Program-made: the position numbers and the translations under genes
Source of the DNA: a virus
Reading direction: 5' to 3' (one strand)
Virus record (IMG/VR): IMGVR_UViG_3300047548_000628
Location: 62,001 to 126,000 of that record
DNA: 64,000 bases
The notes under the pieces: model-generated
The model's database searches: none
What the model saw: the letters and a program-made list of their open reading frames with translations, nothing else
What the model was told of the DNA's origin: nothing
Shown here: in pieces, positions 43,779-52,788 of the stretch
How positions within the stretch are numbered: the stretch's first letter is position 1
Layout: every line of letters starts with the position of its first letter

Positions 43779-44750
43779 TTATCCTGCATAACCGCCGACT
43801 GCTCCCATTCCTGTAGCAGTTCTGTCTAATAGACCCACATTTGATGTAGCGACGGAATCATTGGAATATTGAATACGTTGTATATTAGATAATGTAGGCC
43901 AACCACCTGATGCGAGATACCCATACGTAGTAGTACCAGTACCACCTGCATGAGTTTTTCCTGTTACCATTGGCCCCCTAACACTTGCAGTACCGGTATC
44001 ACTTGCATAGTCAATACGGTCTATCGTAGAGAATTGCACACTTGTGTAACCTCCTGCAAACCAACCATAATTGCCGTTACTAGTTGCACTAACACCGTAT
44101 CTTGCAGAACTCAACGGTCCTCTAGTACTTGCGGTATTAGTATCACTTGCATATTGGATCCGATACACTGCACTTCTATCTGTGGGTGTCGGCCCCGGTA
44201 CTACCTTTCCATTAGCATACCAACCATAACTACTGTTACCGTGTGCAGCAAAATATTTACCTGAGGCGCTGAGCGGCCCTCTAGTACTTGCAGTACCTGT
44301 ATCACTTGCATAAGTGATTCTGTCAATCCGGTCAATCGTTGGATTGTTGCCGCCGCCGACCCATGAATAATCAGCATTTCCGGAAGAACCTGCAGCATAA
44401 ACTGTTCCAGTTAATGGTCCTCTAACACTTGCAGTAGCATTGTCATTTGAATAATCAATTCTATCTACGGTAGAAATGTTAGGTGACCATCCGCCGCCAG
44501 CGAACCAACCATAATTGCCGTTTCCTGAAGCGCCAATCATAAATCTTCCGACAGACAACGGTCCTCGTGCAGTTGCTGTACCGGAATCATTAGCATAATC
44601 TATTCTGCTCACTGACGATACATTGTATGCGCCACCGAACCAACCATACAATTCACCTGGTGGAGTTGCTGGCTGATATGTAGTAGGCCAAGACGAACTA
44701 CGTTGCAGATTGTATACTGTTTGTATTGAAAAAATTCCTTTTGTTGCCAT
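43779..44750 (-). CDS. Six-repeat propeller-like virion protein, type II, third head
   Basis: A 323-residue protein. A third head type (MATKGIFSIQTVYNLQRSSS) joins the same WPTTYQPATPPGELYGWFGG linker as the 41471 gene. Six repeats follow (turns YGWFGGA, YGWFAGG, YSWVGGG, YGWYANG, YGWFAGG, YGYLASG) and the end is GGYAG. The conserved linker is the likely exchange point. It starts three bases after the 44754 gene stops, so the two are cotranscribed. Confidence 0.75.
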   Translation of the reverse strand: MATKGIFSIQTVYNLQRSSSWPTTYQPATPPGELYGWFGGAYNVSSVSRIDYANDSGTATARGPLSVGRFMIGASGNGNYGWFAGGGWSPNISTVDRIDYSNDNATASVRGPLTGTVYAAGSSGNADYSWVGGGNNPTIDRIDRITYASDTGTASTRGPLSASGKYFAAHGNSSYGWYANGKVVPGPTPTDRSAVYRIQYASDTNTASTRGPLSSARYGVSATSNGNYGWFAGGYTSVQFSTIDRIDYASDTGTASVRGPMVTGKTHAGGTGTTTYGYLASGGWPTLSNIQRIQYSNDSVATSNVGLLDRTATGMGAVGGYAG

Positions 44751-44753
44751 AAT

Positions 44754-45143
44754 TTAAGTTCCTGAACATGCAGCTAAAAAACGTCTTCCAACTGACAAAT
44801 TACCAAAGTTTATAGCATTACTTGGTGTAGCAATAGTAACATAATCAATAACATTATAATTACCTCCACTATATTCACCTCCACCAAACACTCCGCGAGT
44901 GCCATTTGCACAAGCAGCTGGATTTTCCCTAGCAATAGTTAAGTCACCGAAATCTGTTGCATTACCAGTAGTAGCAATAGTAACATAATCTATTACATTG
45001 GATGGACCATCACCGCCACCAAACGTACCTCTACTTCCATACCATAATGGCGGACTGTAATATGAAGTGGGCCAGTAACCACCTAGTTGCCTAGCCCTTA
45101 CATCATATCCCCAGAATGCTCCAGTAGTGTTAGTTTCTGCCAT
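44754..45143 (-). CDS. Two-repeat miniature of the type I propeller-like protein
   Basis: A 129-residue protein with the MAETNTTGAFWG head of the 41471 gene joined to type I repeats. Only two repeats are present (RGTFGGGDG and RGVFGGGEY) before the standard end ACSGT. It is intact in frame, with conserved head and tail, so it looks like a real contracted form rather than a fragment. If the ring has six blades, three copies could make one ring (inference). Confidence 0.7.
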   Translation of the reverse strand: MAETNTTGAFWGYDVRARQLGGYWPTSYYSPPLWYGSRGTFGGGDGPSNVIDYVTIATTGNATDFGDLTIARENPAACANGTRGVFGGGEYSGGNYNVIDYVTIATPSNAINFGNLSVGRRFLAACSGT

Positions 45144-45155
45144 ATAATCTCAATA

Positions 45156-48100
45156 TTATACTGTTATATTTTTAGCAGATACAAATACGCTCAATACATT
45201 AGCAGTTGTTCCTTGAATAGCAATCTTATCACCAATAGCCATGAACTTTGGATTATCACTCAACTCAACTGTAGCTCCTGCTGGAATAATCAATTCATAA
45301 CACAAGTAACTCTTAATCACATTCGATGAATCAGTCCAGGTAATTGTAATACCGTGGTTGTTTCCAGCAGAGTCAACGTTCGCTATCTTAATACTTTCAA
45401 CAACTGACTTGTATGTTGTAGATGTATACAAAGCTACTGACGAAGTTGTTGCTAGTGCAGCACTTCTCATATAGTTAGAATTTTGTGCATTTTCGTAAAC
45501 GATTGTTGCGTATGCCGATGATGCATTAGATGCCTTAAGTGCAATAACGTCACCGTTCTTAACAACTTGTGGCTTCTTGAGCATTTCAACAGATGAACGA
45601 ATTGGCACCGGAATCGCACAGAATAGACCAATAGCAGAACCACCTGATGGAGTGAAGTTACTATCAACGGTGATGCATGTTGTTGTATTAATGTTAGAGA
45701 TGAACAACGAATGAACAATCGCATCTGCACCAAATGTAATTGCAGTTGCCATTGATGTTGTCAATGCATAACATGAACCACCTTGAATTGCATCGTTGAA
45801 GAATCCTTCACCGTTACCTAGTGGTACAAGAGCAGAACCGTTAACTAATACGCAACCAGAACCACAAACTTGCATACAGTTAGTACCTGCCTTCAAGAAG
45901 ATGTTGTTGGTCATGTTTGAAGTACCTACGTAATCACCGATGATGATGTTGCAAGTACCGGAGACGTTACAATAACCAGCACATTGACCTATGAATGTGT
46001 TATTAATACCTGTTGTGTTACAGAAACCAGCACAGAAACCAGCAAAGAAATTACAACCGCCGGTTGTAACTGATCGACCAGACTGTCTACCTAAGAAAAT
46101 GTTGTCATTACCGGTTGTGTTACTACATCCAGCATTCCAACCAACAAATATATTGTTAACACCGTTTGTGTTCGCAGTACCTGCATAACGCCCGATGAAA
46201 GTATTATAAGAACCGGTTGTGTTATTACATCCAGTTCCGCAACCCATGAACACGTTATGGTTACCAAAAGTATTTTTAAAGCCAGTAGATTCACCTATGA
46301 ATATGTTATCTACGCCACTTACGTTACAGTATCCTGCAGAATTACCGATGAAGACGTTGTTGTTGCCGGTTGTAGTGAAGTAACCTGTATATGTACCTAT
46401 AAAGACATTATTGACTGAGTTACTGCACACTCCTGACTTGTAACCTATTATTGTGTTATATTTACCGGTTGTGTTACAAGCACCAGCACATAGACCTATA
46501 GATATGTTGCCAAGGCCAGTTGTATTACGGAAACCTGCACAACCACCTAAAAATACATTAAAAGAACCTGTAGTAGTATATCTTCCAGCAGCATAACCCA
46601 TCATCTGATTATTACAACCAGTTGTTATGTTACCTCCAGCAATGCCTCCCATTAAGTTGTTACATGAACCAGTTGTTATAGCATATCCTGCTTGATCTCC
46701 GAACAAATTATTCCAAGAAGCACTAGTTCCATAGTAACCGGTATAGGCACCTATATAATTATTGAGGCAACCAGTGACGTTACAATAACCAGCTTGTCGA
46801 CCGATGAAAGTATTTCTAATTCCAGTTGTATTTTTGAAACCAGCACACATACCTGCAAAAAAGTTAAAACTTCCGGTTGTGTTACATCTGCCTGCACACT
46901 CACCAATAAAGATGTTATCAGTACCGGTCGTTGTTGCCGAACCAGCACATAGACCAGCAAAGAAGTTATCAGAACCAGTACCACCTGTACCGCTGATACA
47001 GCTTACGATGTTAGTTGTGTTGCATACGTTGAATGCACTTGAACCACCAACAGCAGCTCCATTGACTGTTAATGAGCCACCTGATACCTGTAGACACTGA
47101 GTACCTGCTTGTAGACGAATAGTGTTGCTTAATCCAGCACTACCTGCATAACTACCAATGATTAAGTTATTAGAACCAGTAGTTACACTACAACCTGCAT
47201 TGCAACCAAGGAATGTATTGTTTGTACCACTTGAGGTATTATAACCTGCACACAGACCGGCAATGAAGTTATTAGTACCAGTTGATGTTTTGAAACCTGC
47301 ATAGTAACCAGTGATAAAGTTGTTACTTCCAGTTGTATTACAGTAGCCAGCATTTTTTCCTATAAACGTATTATAATTACCGGTTGTGTTACTGTAACCG
47401 GCGGCGCCGCCGATGAAAGTATTATTTTTTCCGAATGTGTTACTGTAACCGGCATTGCCGCCGATGAAAGTATTATAAGTACCGGATGTATTAAATCTGC
47501 CAGCTAGATACCCTATAAAAACGTTTATTCCGCCGGTGGTATTTTTACAACCTGCAGCTCGCCCGGCAAAGACGTTATATTTACCAGTTGTGTTATATAA
47601 ACCAGCTTCACCCCCAACAAAGAAGTTATCAGTACCGGTTGTGTTACATAGACCAGCATTTTGTCCTATAAAGACATTACAGCTGCCGGTTGTATTCTTA
47701 AAACCAGCACATTGTCCAGCAAAGAAGTTGTTAGTACCAGTTGTGTTACATTGGCCAGCATTTAAACCAATGAATGTGTTGTTAGTACCGGTTGTGTTAT
47801 TATAACCCGCACATTTTCCAGCAAAGAAGTTGTAATTACCAGATGTGTTGCAATATCCAGCCCTGGCACCAATGAAAGTATTATAGCAACCGGATATGTT
47901 ATAAAATCCTGTTTTCTCTCCTAGAAAAATGTTTTGTGAACCGTATGTGCTGCTTAAACCTGCACCTTCACCAATAAATATATTCTTAGTACCTGATACA
48001 TTGTATGCACCAGCAGATGCTCCGATAAATGTATTAGAACCGCCGGTTGTACTACGGGATCCAGCATTATATCCTATAAATACGTTGGATTGAGCAGTAG

Positions 48101-49343
48101 TATTACACATACCGGCACGACGGCCGAAAAATATATTATCTACGCCGCTTGTGTTTCTATAACCAGCACAGAAACCGGCAAAGACGTTATGACACCCAGT
48201 TGTGTTAGAATAGCCAGCACATTGACCAACAAAGAAATTACATGCACCAGTTGTGTTAGAATAGCCAGCACATTGACCTATGAAGGTGTTGCTACAACCA
48301 GTCGTGTTATTGTAACCTGCACATTGTCCAGCAAAGAAGTTATCAGTGCCAGTACCACCTGTACCACCGATACAGCTTACAATGTTAGTTGTATTGCATA
48401 CATTGAATGCACTTGAGCCACCAACAGCAGCTCCGTTGACTGTTAATGAGCCACCTGAAACTTGTAAGCACTGAGTACCTGCTTGTAGACGAATAGTGTT
48501 GCTTAGTCCAGCAGTGCCCGCATAAGATCCAATAATCAAGTTATTACTGCCAGTTGTTACTGCACAACCTGCATTGCATCCAATAAATGTGTTGTTAGTA
48601 CCGGTTGTGTTACATAAACCTGCACACTGACCAGCGAAGAAGTTGTTAATACCGGTTGTGTTTTTTAAACCAGCGCTACATCCTAAAAAGACGTTAAAAT
48701 TACCAAATGTATTATAGCGCCCTGCATATTTACCTATAAAAGTATTATCTACCCCTGATGTAGTACTGTTACCAGCGTAATAACCGATCAAGGTATTACC
48801 GCAACCGGTTGTATTACTATAACCCGCGCCCGCCCCGACGAAAGTATTATATTTACCTATTGAATTGTTCTGACCAGCCGTTTCACCTATAAAGACGTTT
48901 TTATTACCGTATGAGTTGGTGTTACCGGCATTTTTTCCTATAAAGACGTTATTACGACCTGAAACGTTATATCCGCCAGCGCCATATCCTATGAAAGTAT
49001 TATAAGTTCCTGTGGTATTACACCTACCAGTGTTTTGACCGATGAAGATATTATTGATACCAGTTGTATTCTTAAAACCAGCACATTGTCCTGCAAAGAA
49101 GTTGTGATTGCCGGTAGTGTTGCATTGGCCAGCATTTAAACCAATGAATGTGTTGTTATTACCAGAAGTGTTAGCTTGGCCTGCACCAGACCCGATAAAT
49201 GTGTTATTTACGCCGCTAGCGTTATTGCAACTACCTGCATTGGTTCCAGCAAAGAAGTTAGTCCCCGATGCATTGAAGTTTTGAACGTTATCTAGTTGAC
49301 AACTGTTGTTGATGATTGTGGTATTACAAACTTTAATGGCCAT
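45156..49343 (-). CDS. Giant Cys-rich 17-residue-repeat surface protein
   Basis: A 1395-residue protein made of roughly sixty copies of a 17-residue unit of the form NTFIGxNAGxCNTTGxx, with alternating NFFAGQCAGF versions. Such repeats resemble head/stalk repeats of trimeric adhesins and form left-handed beta-rolls. There are three repeat blocks (about 40-278, 334-735, 790-1165) split by two near-identical inserts (LSNTIRLQAGTQCLQVSGGS, LTVNGAAVGG). The C-terminal 225 residues are a non-repetitive beta-domain, probably the tip. The frequent Cys in the CNTTG position is unusual for a phage fibre. It is the largest gene here and has an AAGGA site. Confidence 0.82.
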   Translation of the reverse strand: MAIKVCNTTIINNSCQLDNVQNFNASGTNFFAGTNAGSCNNASGVNNTFIGSGAGQANTSGNNNTFIGLNAGQCNTTGNHNFFAGQCAGFKNTTGINNIFIGQNTGRCNTTGTYNTFIGYGAGGYNVSGRNNVFIGKNAGNTNSYGNKNVFIGETAGQNNSIGKYNTFVGAGAGYSNTTGCGNTLIGYYAGNSTTSGVDNTFIGKYAGRYNTFGNFNVFLGCSAGLKNTTGINNFFAGQCAGLCNTTGTNNTFIGCNAGCAVTTGSNNLIIGSYAGTAGLSNTIRLQAGTQCLQVSGGSLTVNGAAVGGSSAFNVCNTTNIVSCIGGTGGTGTDNFFAGQCAGYNNTTGCSNTFIGQCAGYSNTTGACNFFVGQCAGYSNTTGCHNVFAGFCAGYRNTSGVDNIFFGRRAGMCNTTAQSNVFIGYNAGSRSTTGGSNTFIGASAGAYNVSGTKNIFIGEGAGLSSTYGSQNIFLGEKTGFYNISGCYNTFIGARAGYCNTSGNYNFFAGKCAGYNNTTGTNNTFIGLNAGQCNTTGTNNFFAGQCAGFKNTTGSCNVFIGQNAGLCNTTGTDNFFVGGEAGLYNTTGKYNVFAGRAAGCKNTTGGINVFIGYLAGRFNTSGTYNTFIGGNAGYSNTFGKNNTFIGGAAGYSNTTGNYNTFIGKNAGYCNTTGSNNFITGYYAGFKTSTGTNNFIAGLCAGYNTSSGTNNTFLGCNAGCSVTTGSNNLIIGSYAGSAGLSNTIRLQAGTQCLQVSGGSLTVNGAAVGGSSAFNVCNTTNIVSCISGTGGTGSDNFFAGLCAGSATTTGTDNIFIGECAGRCNTTGSFNFFAGMCAGFKNTTGIRNTFIGRQAGYCNVTGCLNNYIGAYTGYYGTSASWNNLFGDQAGYAITTGSCNNLMGGIAGGNITTGCNNQMMGYAAGRYTTTGSFNVFLGGCAGFRNTTGLGNISIGLCAGACNTTGKYNTIIGYKSGVCSNSVNNVFIGTYTGYFTTTGNNNVFIGNSAGYCNVSGVDNIFIGESTGFKNTFGNHNVFMGCGTGCNNTTGSYNTFIGRYAGTANTNGVNNIFVGWNAGCSNTTGNDNIFLGRQSGRSVTTGGCNFFAGFCAGFCNTTGINNTFIGQCAGYCNVSGTCNIIIGDYVGTSNMTNNIFLKAGTNCMQVCGSGCVLVNGSALVPLGNGEGFFNDAIQGGSCYALTTSMATAITFGADAIVHSLFISNINTTTCITVDSNFTPSGGSAIGLFCAIPVPIRSSVEMLKKPQVVKNGDVIALKASNASSAYATIVYENAQNSNYMRSAALATTSSVALYTSTTYKSVVESIKIANVDSAGNNHGITITWTDSSNVIKSYLCYELIIPAGATVELSDNPKFMAIGDKIAIQGTTANVLSVFVSAKNITV
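46980..47170. repeat. Long direct repeat copy A inside the giant gene
   Basis: About 190 bp nearly identical to 48357-48545. It encodes the insert between repeat blocks two and three. Recombination between the copies would delete one whole repeat block in frame. Confidence 0.85.
48357..48545. repeat. Long direct repeat copy B inside the giant gene
   Basis: Partner of 46980-47170. It encodes the insert between repeat blocks one and two. Confidence 0.85.
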
Positions 49344-49464
49344 GTTTTATCCTTATACTGCTATAACTTATATACAGGTAGCCAGCAAAGGACAACAGTC
49401 CTCATACCACGCCATCTTCGTTCCTCTATACAAGTTACTAGGCAAAATTTATTCTTTTATCTAT

Positions 49465-49472
49465 TATTTATC
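49465..49472 (-). promoter_or_regulatory. Late-promoter-like GATAAATA for the giant gene
   Basis: GATAAATA on the minus strand is 121 nt upstream of the ATG at 49343, in the divergent gap 49344-49553. The rest of that gap holds only this motif and the plus-strand promoter at 49509. Confidence 0.4.
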
Positions 49473-49508
49473 AAATTTGGATAAACTCCCACTTTTAACA
49501 ATTAATAC

Positions 49509-49537
49509 TTTACATTTTTCAATAGACTATATATAAT
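49509..49537 (+). promoter_or_regulatory. Sigma70-type promoter candidate
   Basis: TTTACA and TATAAT are separated by 17 nt. The predicted transcript start falls at the AAGGAG ribosome site (49543-49548), closer than usual, so this is a candidate only. Confidence 0.4.
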
Positions 49538-49553
49538 ATATTAAGGAGTTACT

Positions 49554-49856
49554 ATGTCGTCAACAACACAAGAATTAACCCCAGAAGAAAAACAAAAACG
49601 TGTAGAAATAGCAAAAGAAACGACGGAATATATACTAAAAGAAAGCAAACGCCGCGAATGGGCTCAAGCTAAAGACACTACTCTTAGTGTTTGGAACAAT
49701 CTGCAACGTATTGAACAAAAAGAACGATGCATTAGGGTCAAGTTTTTAGATTGGCTATCAGACAAATTGTTGTCATGGAGTCAGTCCGTACACCAAATGA
49801 GTGTAAAAATTGATAGTCCATGTGTGATTAAACTACCCGAAAAAACTAAAAAATAA
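49554..49856 (+). CDS. Small helical protein of unknown function
   Basis: A 100-residue charged protein (LTPEEKQKRVEIAKETTEYI) with no known motif, followed by a C-terminal KLPEKTKK tail. AAGGAG lies 6 nt before the ATG. First gene of a plus-strand operon with glutaredoxin, PAAR and lysis-type genes. Likely virion or assembly related by context only. Confidence 0.75.
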   Translation: MSSTTQELTPEEKQKRVEIAKETTEYILKESKRREWAQAKDTTLSVWNNLQRIEQKERCIRVKFLDWLSDKLLSWSQSVHQMSVKIDSPCVIKLPEKTKK

Positions 49857-49866
49857 AGGAAATATT

Positions 49867-50097
49867 ATGAAAGCTATAGTGTGGAGCAAATATCAATGCC
49901 CCTACTGCGAACAAGCAAAGGCATTACTAACACAAAAAGGAATCCAATACGAAGAACGTAAAATCGGTGATGGATACACGAAAGAAGATTTATTAGAAGC
50001 AGTTCCTACAGCAAGAACCGTTCCGCAAATCTTTTTAGATGGTGAATTAATTGGTGGATTCACAGAACTTAAACAAAAATTAACAGAAAGCAAATAA
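49867..50097 (+). CDS. Glutaredoxin
   Basis: A 76-residue thioredoxin-fold redox protein with the active site CPYC (Cys11, Cys14), the cis-Pro TVPQIF motif and GGFTEL. T4 encodes a comparable small NrdC that reduces its ribonucleotide reductase. Here the gene is 21 kb from nrdAB and coupled to virion genes. It could reduce NrdA or act on Cys-rich virion proteins. The stop overlaps the next start by one base. Confidence 0.93.
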   Translation: MKAIVWSKYQCPYCEQAKALLTQKGIQYEERKIGDGYTKEDLLEAVPTARTVPQIFLDGELIGGFTELKQKLTESK

Positions 50098-50396
50098 TGA
50101 CAATAGAAGTAGGTAAAGTTTATACCCTTAAATTTAATTCAGGCGAAGAAATGATTGCTAAGGTCGCAGAGACTAAAGATAATTATATCTCAGTCACAGA
50201 CCCATTATCAGTTGCACCTAGCGCACAGGGAGTTGGATTAATTCCCAGTTTGTTTACCGCAGACCCTGGATCATCCGTCATGATAAATATTAATAGTATT
50301 GCTATGTACTGTGAAGCAGAAGATAGTGTTAAAATGAAGTACCTAGAAGCGACTACAGGAATTAAAGTTCCTGAGAAAAAAATTATATTAGGATAA
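50097..50396 (+). CDS. Small Sm-like beta-fold phage protein
   Basis: A 99-residue protein. MTIEVGKVYTLKFNSGEEMI, AKVAETKDNYISVTDPLSVA and the later hydrophobic strands suggest a small Sm-like beta-barrel, as in small phage proteins with a similar GKxYTLKLNSGEE start. The fold is an inference. It overlaps glutaredoxin by one base and precedes the PAAR gene by one base. Confidence 0.75.
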   Translation: MTIEVGKVYTLKFNSGEEMIAKVAETKDNYISVTDPLSVAPSAQGVGLIPSLFTADPGSSVMININSIAMYCEAEDSVKMKYLEATTGIKVPEKKIILG

Positions 50397-50397
50397 A

Positions 50398-50679
50398 ATG
50401 CCAGCATTAAGCAGACAAGGAGATCAAAACACAACCGGCGGAAAGATTATTCGTGGTGCCGGAACAGTGTTTGCAAATGGAAAACCAGTTGGGTTACACG
50501 TTAGTCCTATTACTCCTCACGCACCTTACGGTAGACCACACCCCCCACACAAAAATGCGACTACAACCGACGGAAGCCCTACTGTATTTGCTGAAGGTGA
50601 TCCTGTGTTAAGAGTTGGATCGGGAAATAGTTGTGGTCATAGCATAGTTGAAGGTAGTCCAGACGTTTACGTACCATGA
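50398..50679 (+). CDS. PAAR-domain spike tip protein
   Basis: A 93-residue PAAR protein that forms the conical tip of the membrane-piercing spike, like T4 gp5.4. It starts MPALSRQGDQNTTGGKIIRG and has PHPPH and CGHSIVEGSPDVYVP, with His and Cys residues (His in PHPPHK, CGH) able to bind the apical metal. It overlaps the following large gene by four bases, implying that the next protein is also a tail or baseplate component. Confidence 0.9.
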   Translation: MPALSRQGDQNTTGGKIIRGAGTVFANGKPVGLHVSPITPHAPYGRPHPPHKNATTTDGSPTVFAEGDPVLRVGSGNSCGHSIVEGSPDVYVP

Positions 50680-52709
50680 GTCTAACACCGTTAAAGATTA
50701 ATTCCTTAGGGGACCTATTACAAAATTCTGGATTTAACATTAATTCAGATGCAGTCACCTATATGGGTTCAAGCACATCTTTAAGCAACTATACTCAGGG
50801 TACAACAGTCTCATCAACTGTGTTAGCAAAATTATCAACTGTAATTAATCTAGCTTATCAAAAGATTGGTTCTGGAATTTCTTCAACCGTATACCAGAAC
50901 TTAATTTCTATTGGAAGTACAACGATCCCTGCATTAGGAAATAGCAAGCCATCGACATACACCAATACTTACACAGGTCAAATCACAAGATTTGGATGGC
51001 TACGACTAATTCCATATCAAGCATATAATGAATTTTATCTAAACAACGGGTCTTACAGCGACTTCACTAATACATTATCTACCTGTTTTTCTAAGAAAAA
51101 TCAACTCAATGATGTAATAAAGTCAGCTAATAACAGCATTACTTTCTTGGACGGAATCTATAGTAACATGAATGATTTGATTACCAGTGATATCACTGGT
51201 GTTTCGTTAAGTACATTCTACTGGGGACAAGATTTAATTACTTTAGGTAAAGCAATTGATTTAACATCTATCAATACGTTTGGAGAACCCGTAAATCTGT
51301 TAAGAACGTTATATAAAAATCAAGCACTAACTAAGTCTATTAATCTAGCATTGTTGAGTGCTGGAATGTCTACTTCTATGTTAACAAGACTGATAGAGGG
51401 CGAGACACCTACGTTAGAACAACAGCGTTTGATGTACAGCGCATTTTGTGTCATCGTGGGTAATGACTTAGCTGAAGCAATGATTCCGTTGAATTGTCAA
51501 ACTATTGGACTTGAAACATTAGCAGATTTATTAGATGTAAAGAAATTATTCCCCAATAGTTATAAGACATTAACTTTCCCAGTATTCAATGGAACTGTCC
51601 AACCAACTAACAGTAAGACATATTATCTAATCTATTCAGGAAATAGTCCTAATTTAAATTCAGGCGTAAGTCTAGGCACTAGACTACGAAACATGGTGCC
51701 AGCCGAATTAGCAGCTACGTGTGATGCATTTAGTTTAGCTATGTTACAAATTAAAAACATTCAGTCAATGAATATTGAAAAATTCAGTCAAGTAGTTTTT
51801 AACTTAGAAAATACTGAGGGATTGGTAAATATTAGCGGAACTACGACACCCACTAATCCACAAATGGCAAACAGTGTGTTGAACAGTTTGGCTAAAGGCT
51901 CTAACAGTGACGGCTCATACAATATGTGTGATTTCTTCGGGTCTATGACAAATCTACATTATCGTTGGGAAGATTTGCAAACGCAAATTAAAAATGTTCA
52001 GTCACTTCAACTAGATGCAATATACAATGAGATGTTGACGGTCATGAATTCAACTGACTATTCAACTATGCAGATACTAATCAATCGTGCTAATCAAGAA
52101 ATTACCAATATCAAAAATACAAAAGCAACATTAGCTAATCAATTAAACGCTACATATTCTCAGTTTGGTTCTTTCTTGCAAATCGAACAAACAGCTAGGA
52201 GTATCGCTATACCTAATGTTAGTGATTTAGAAACTACTAGTATGGATATCATTGCGTTTGAAGAAAGTTTAGATAGTTATGCTCAAAACACTGAAGTTAA
52301 GGGCATGGCACTAGTTATCGAAAACATATGCAATAGAGCAACCATTGGTGGTAATAGTACGATTGGTGCCATGCGTGAAGCTAGAAATGCTATTCGTTTG
52401 GGTCTTACTGGAACTGAACAAGATAATGATGTCAACAGTTCTAGTGAGTTGGTACTACCAAGACCAACTGGAAAAACACTAAACGAATTACCTATCAATG
52501 GATTTACGAGTTGCAGTCAGATAAGTAATGTACCAATAGTTACTGGTGCTGCAACTATTCCGGGTAGTCTTGCTGGTTCAAGTGAAACGACACTAATACC
52601 AACAAATCTATCTATACTGATTCAGCCAGTGTGCGATTCAGTCGTAACTCCTGACGAAGCAGTTAACCAAGTTGTATTGTGTAATTGCGATTGTTGGGAC
52701 AATTTGTGA
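50676..52709 (+). CDS. Large probable baseplate/tail protein of unknown family
   Basis: A 677-residue protein with no recognised enzyme motif. It begins MSLTPLKINSLGDLLQNSGF, is Ser/Thr/Asn-rich, contains helical stretches around 160-230 and 440-540, and ends with a Cys-rich tail (CNCDCWDNL). Translational coupling to the PAAR gene and length suggest a baseplate wedge/hub or spike component. I cannot match it to a T4 protein. Confidence 0.75.
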   Translation: MSLTPLKINSLGDLLQNSGFNINSDAVTYMGSSTSLSNYTQGTTVSSTVLAKLSTVINLAYQKIGSGISSTVYQNLISIGSTTIPALGNSKPSTYTNTYTGQITRFGWLRLIPYQAYNEFYLNNGSYSDFTNTLSTCFSKKNQLNDVIKSANNSITFLDGIYSNMNDLITSDITGVSLSTFYWGQDLITLGKAIDLTSINTFGEPVNLLRTLYKNQALTKSINLALLSAGMSTSMLTRLIEGETPTLEQQRLMYSAFCVIVGNDLAEAMIPLNCQTIGLETLADLLDVKKLFPNSYKTLTFPVFNGTVQPTNSKTYYLIYSGNSPNLNSGVSLGTRLRNMVPAELAATCDAFSLAMLQIKNIQSMNIEKFSQVVFNLENTEGLVNISGTTTPTNPQMANSVLNSLAKGSNSDGSYNMCDFFGSMTNLHYRWEDLQTQIKNVQSLQLDAIYNEMLTVMNSTDYSTMQILINRANQEITNIKNTKATLANQLNATYSQFGSFLQIEQTARSIAIPNVSDLETTSMDIIAFEESLDSYAQNTEVKGMALVIENICNRATIGGNSTIGAMREARNAIRLGLTGTEQDNDVNSSSELVLPRPTGKTLNELPINGFTSCSQISNVPIVTGAATIPGSLAGSSETTLIPTNLSILIQPVCDSVVTPDEAVNQVVLCNCDCWDNL

Positions 52710-52731
52710 TTTTGGTTATATAACCAAAATC
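52708..52731. terminator. Palindromic hairpin after the large tail gene
   Basis: GATTTTGGTTAT is followed directly by its complement, starting at the stop codon. No T-run follows, so termination strength is uncertain. Confidence 0.5.
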
Positions 52732-52788
52732 ATTGTGCAAAACTCAAAATCGGGCGTATACTTATAGTAGCCTGAGGAAAGGAAATCA

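Noticed and set aside
48090-48416. Plus-strand Ser/Thr-rich open frame opposite the giant repeat gene
   Set aside because: It follows the 51-bp repeat on the opposite strand and has no start context.
45990-49200. Regular 51-bp periodicity that could look like a CRISPR array or satellite
   Set aside because: The period equals 17 codons in a single open frame, repeats vary gradually, and there are no unique spacers of constant length.
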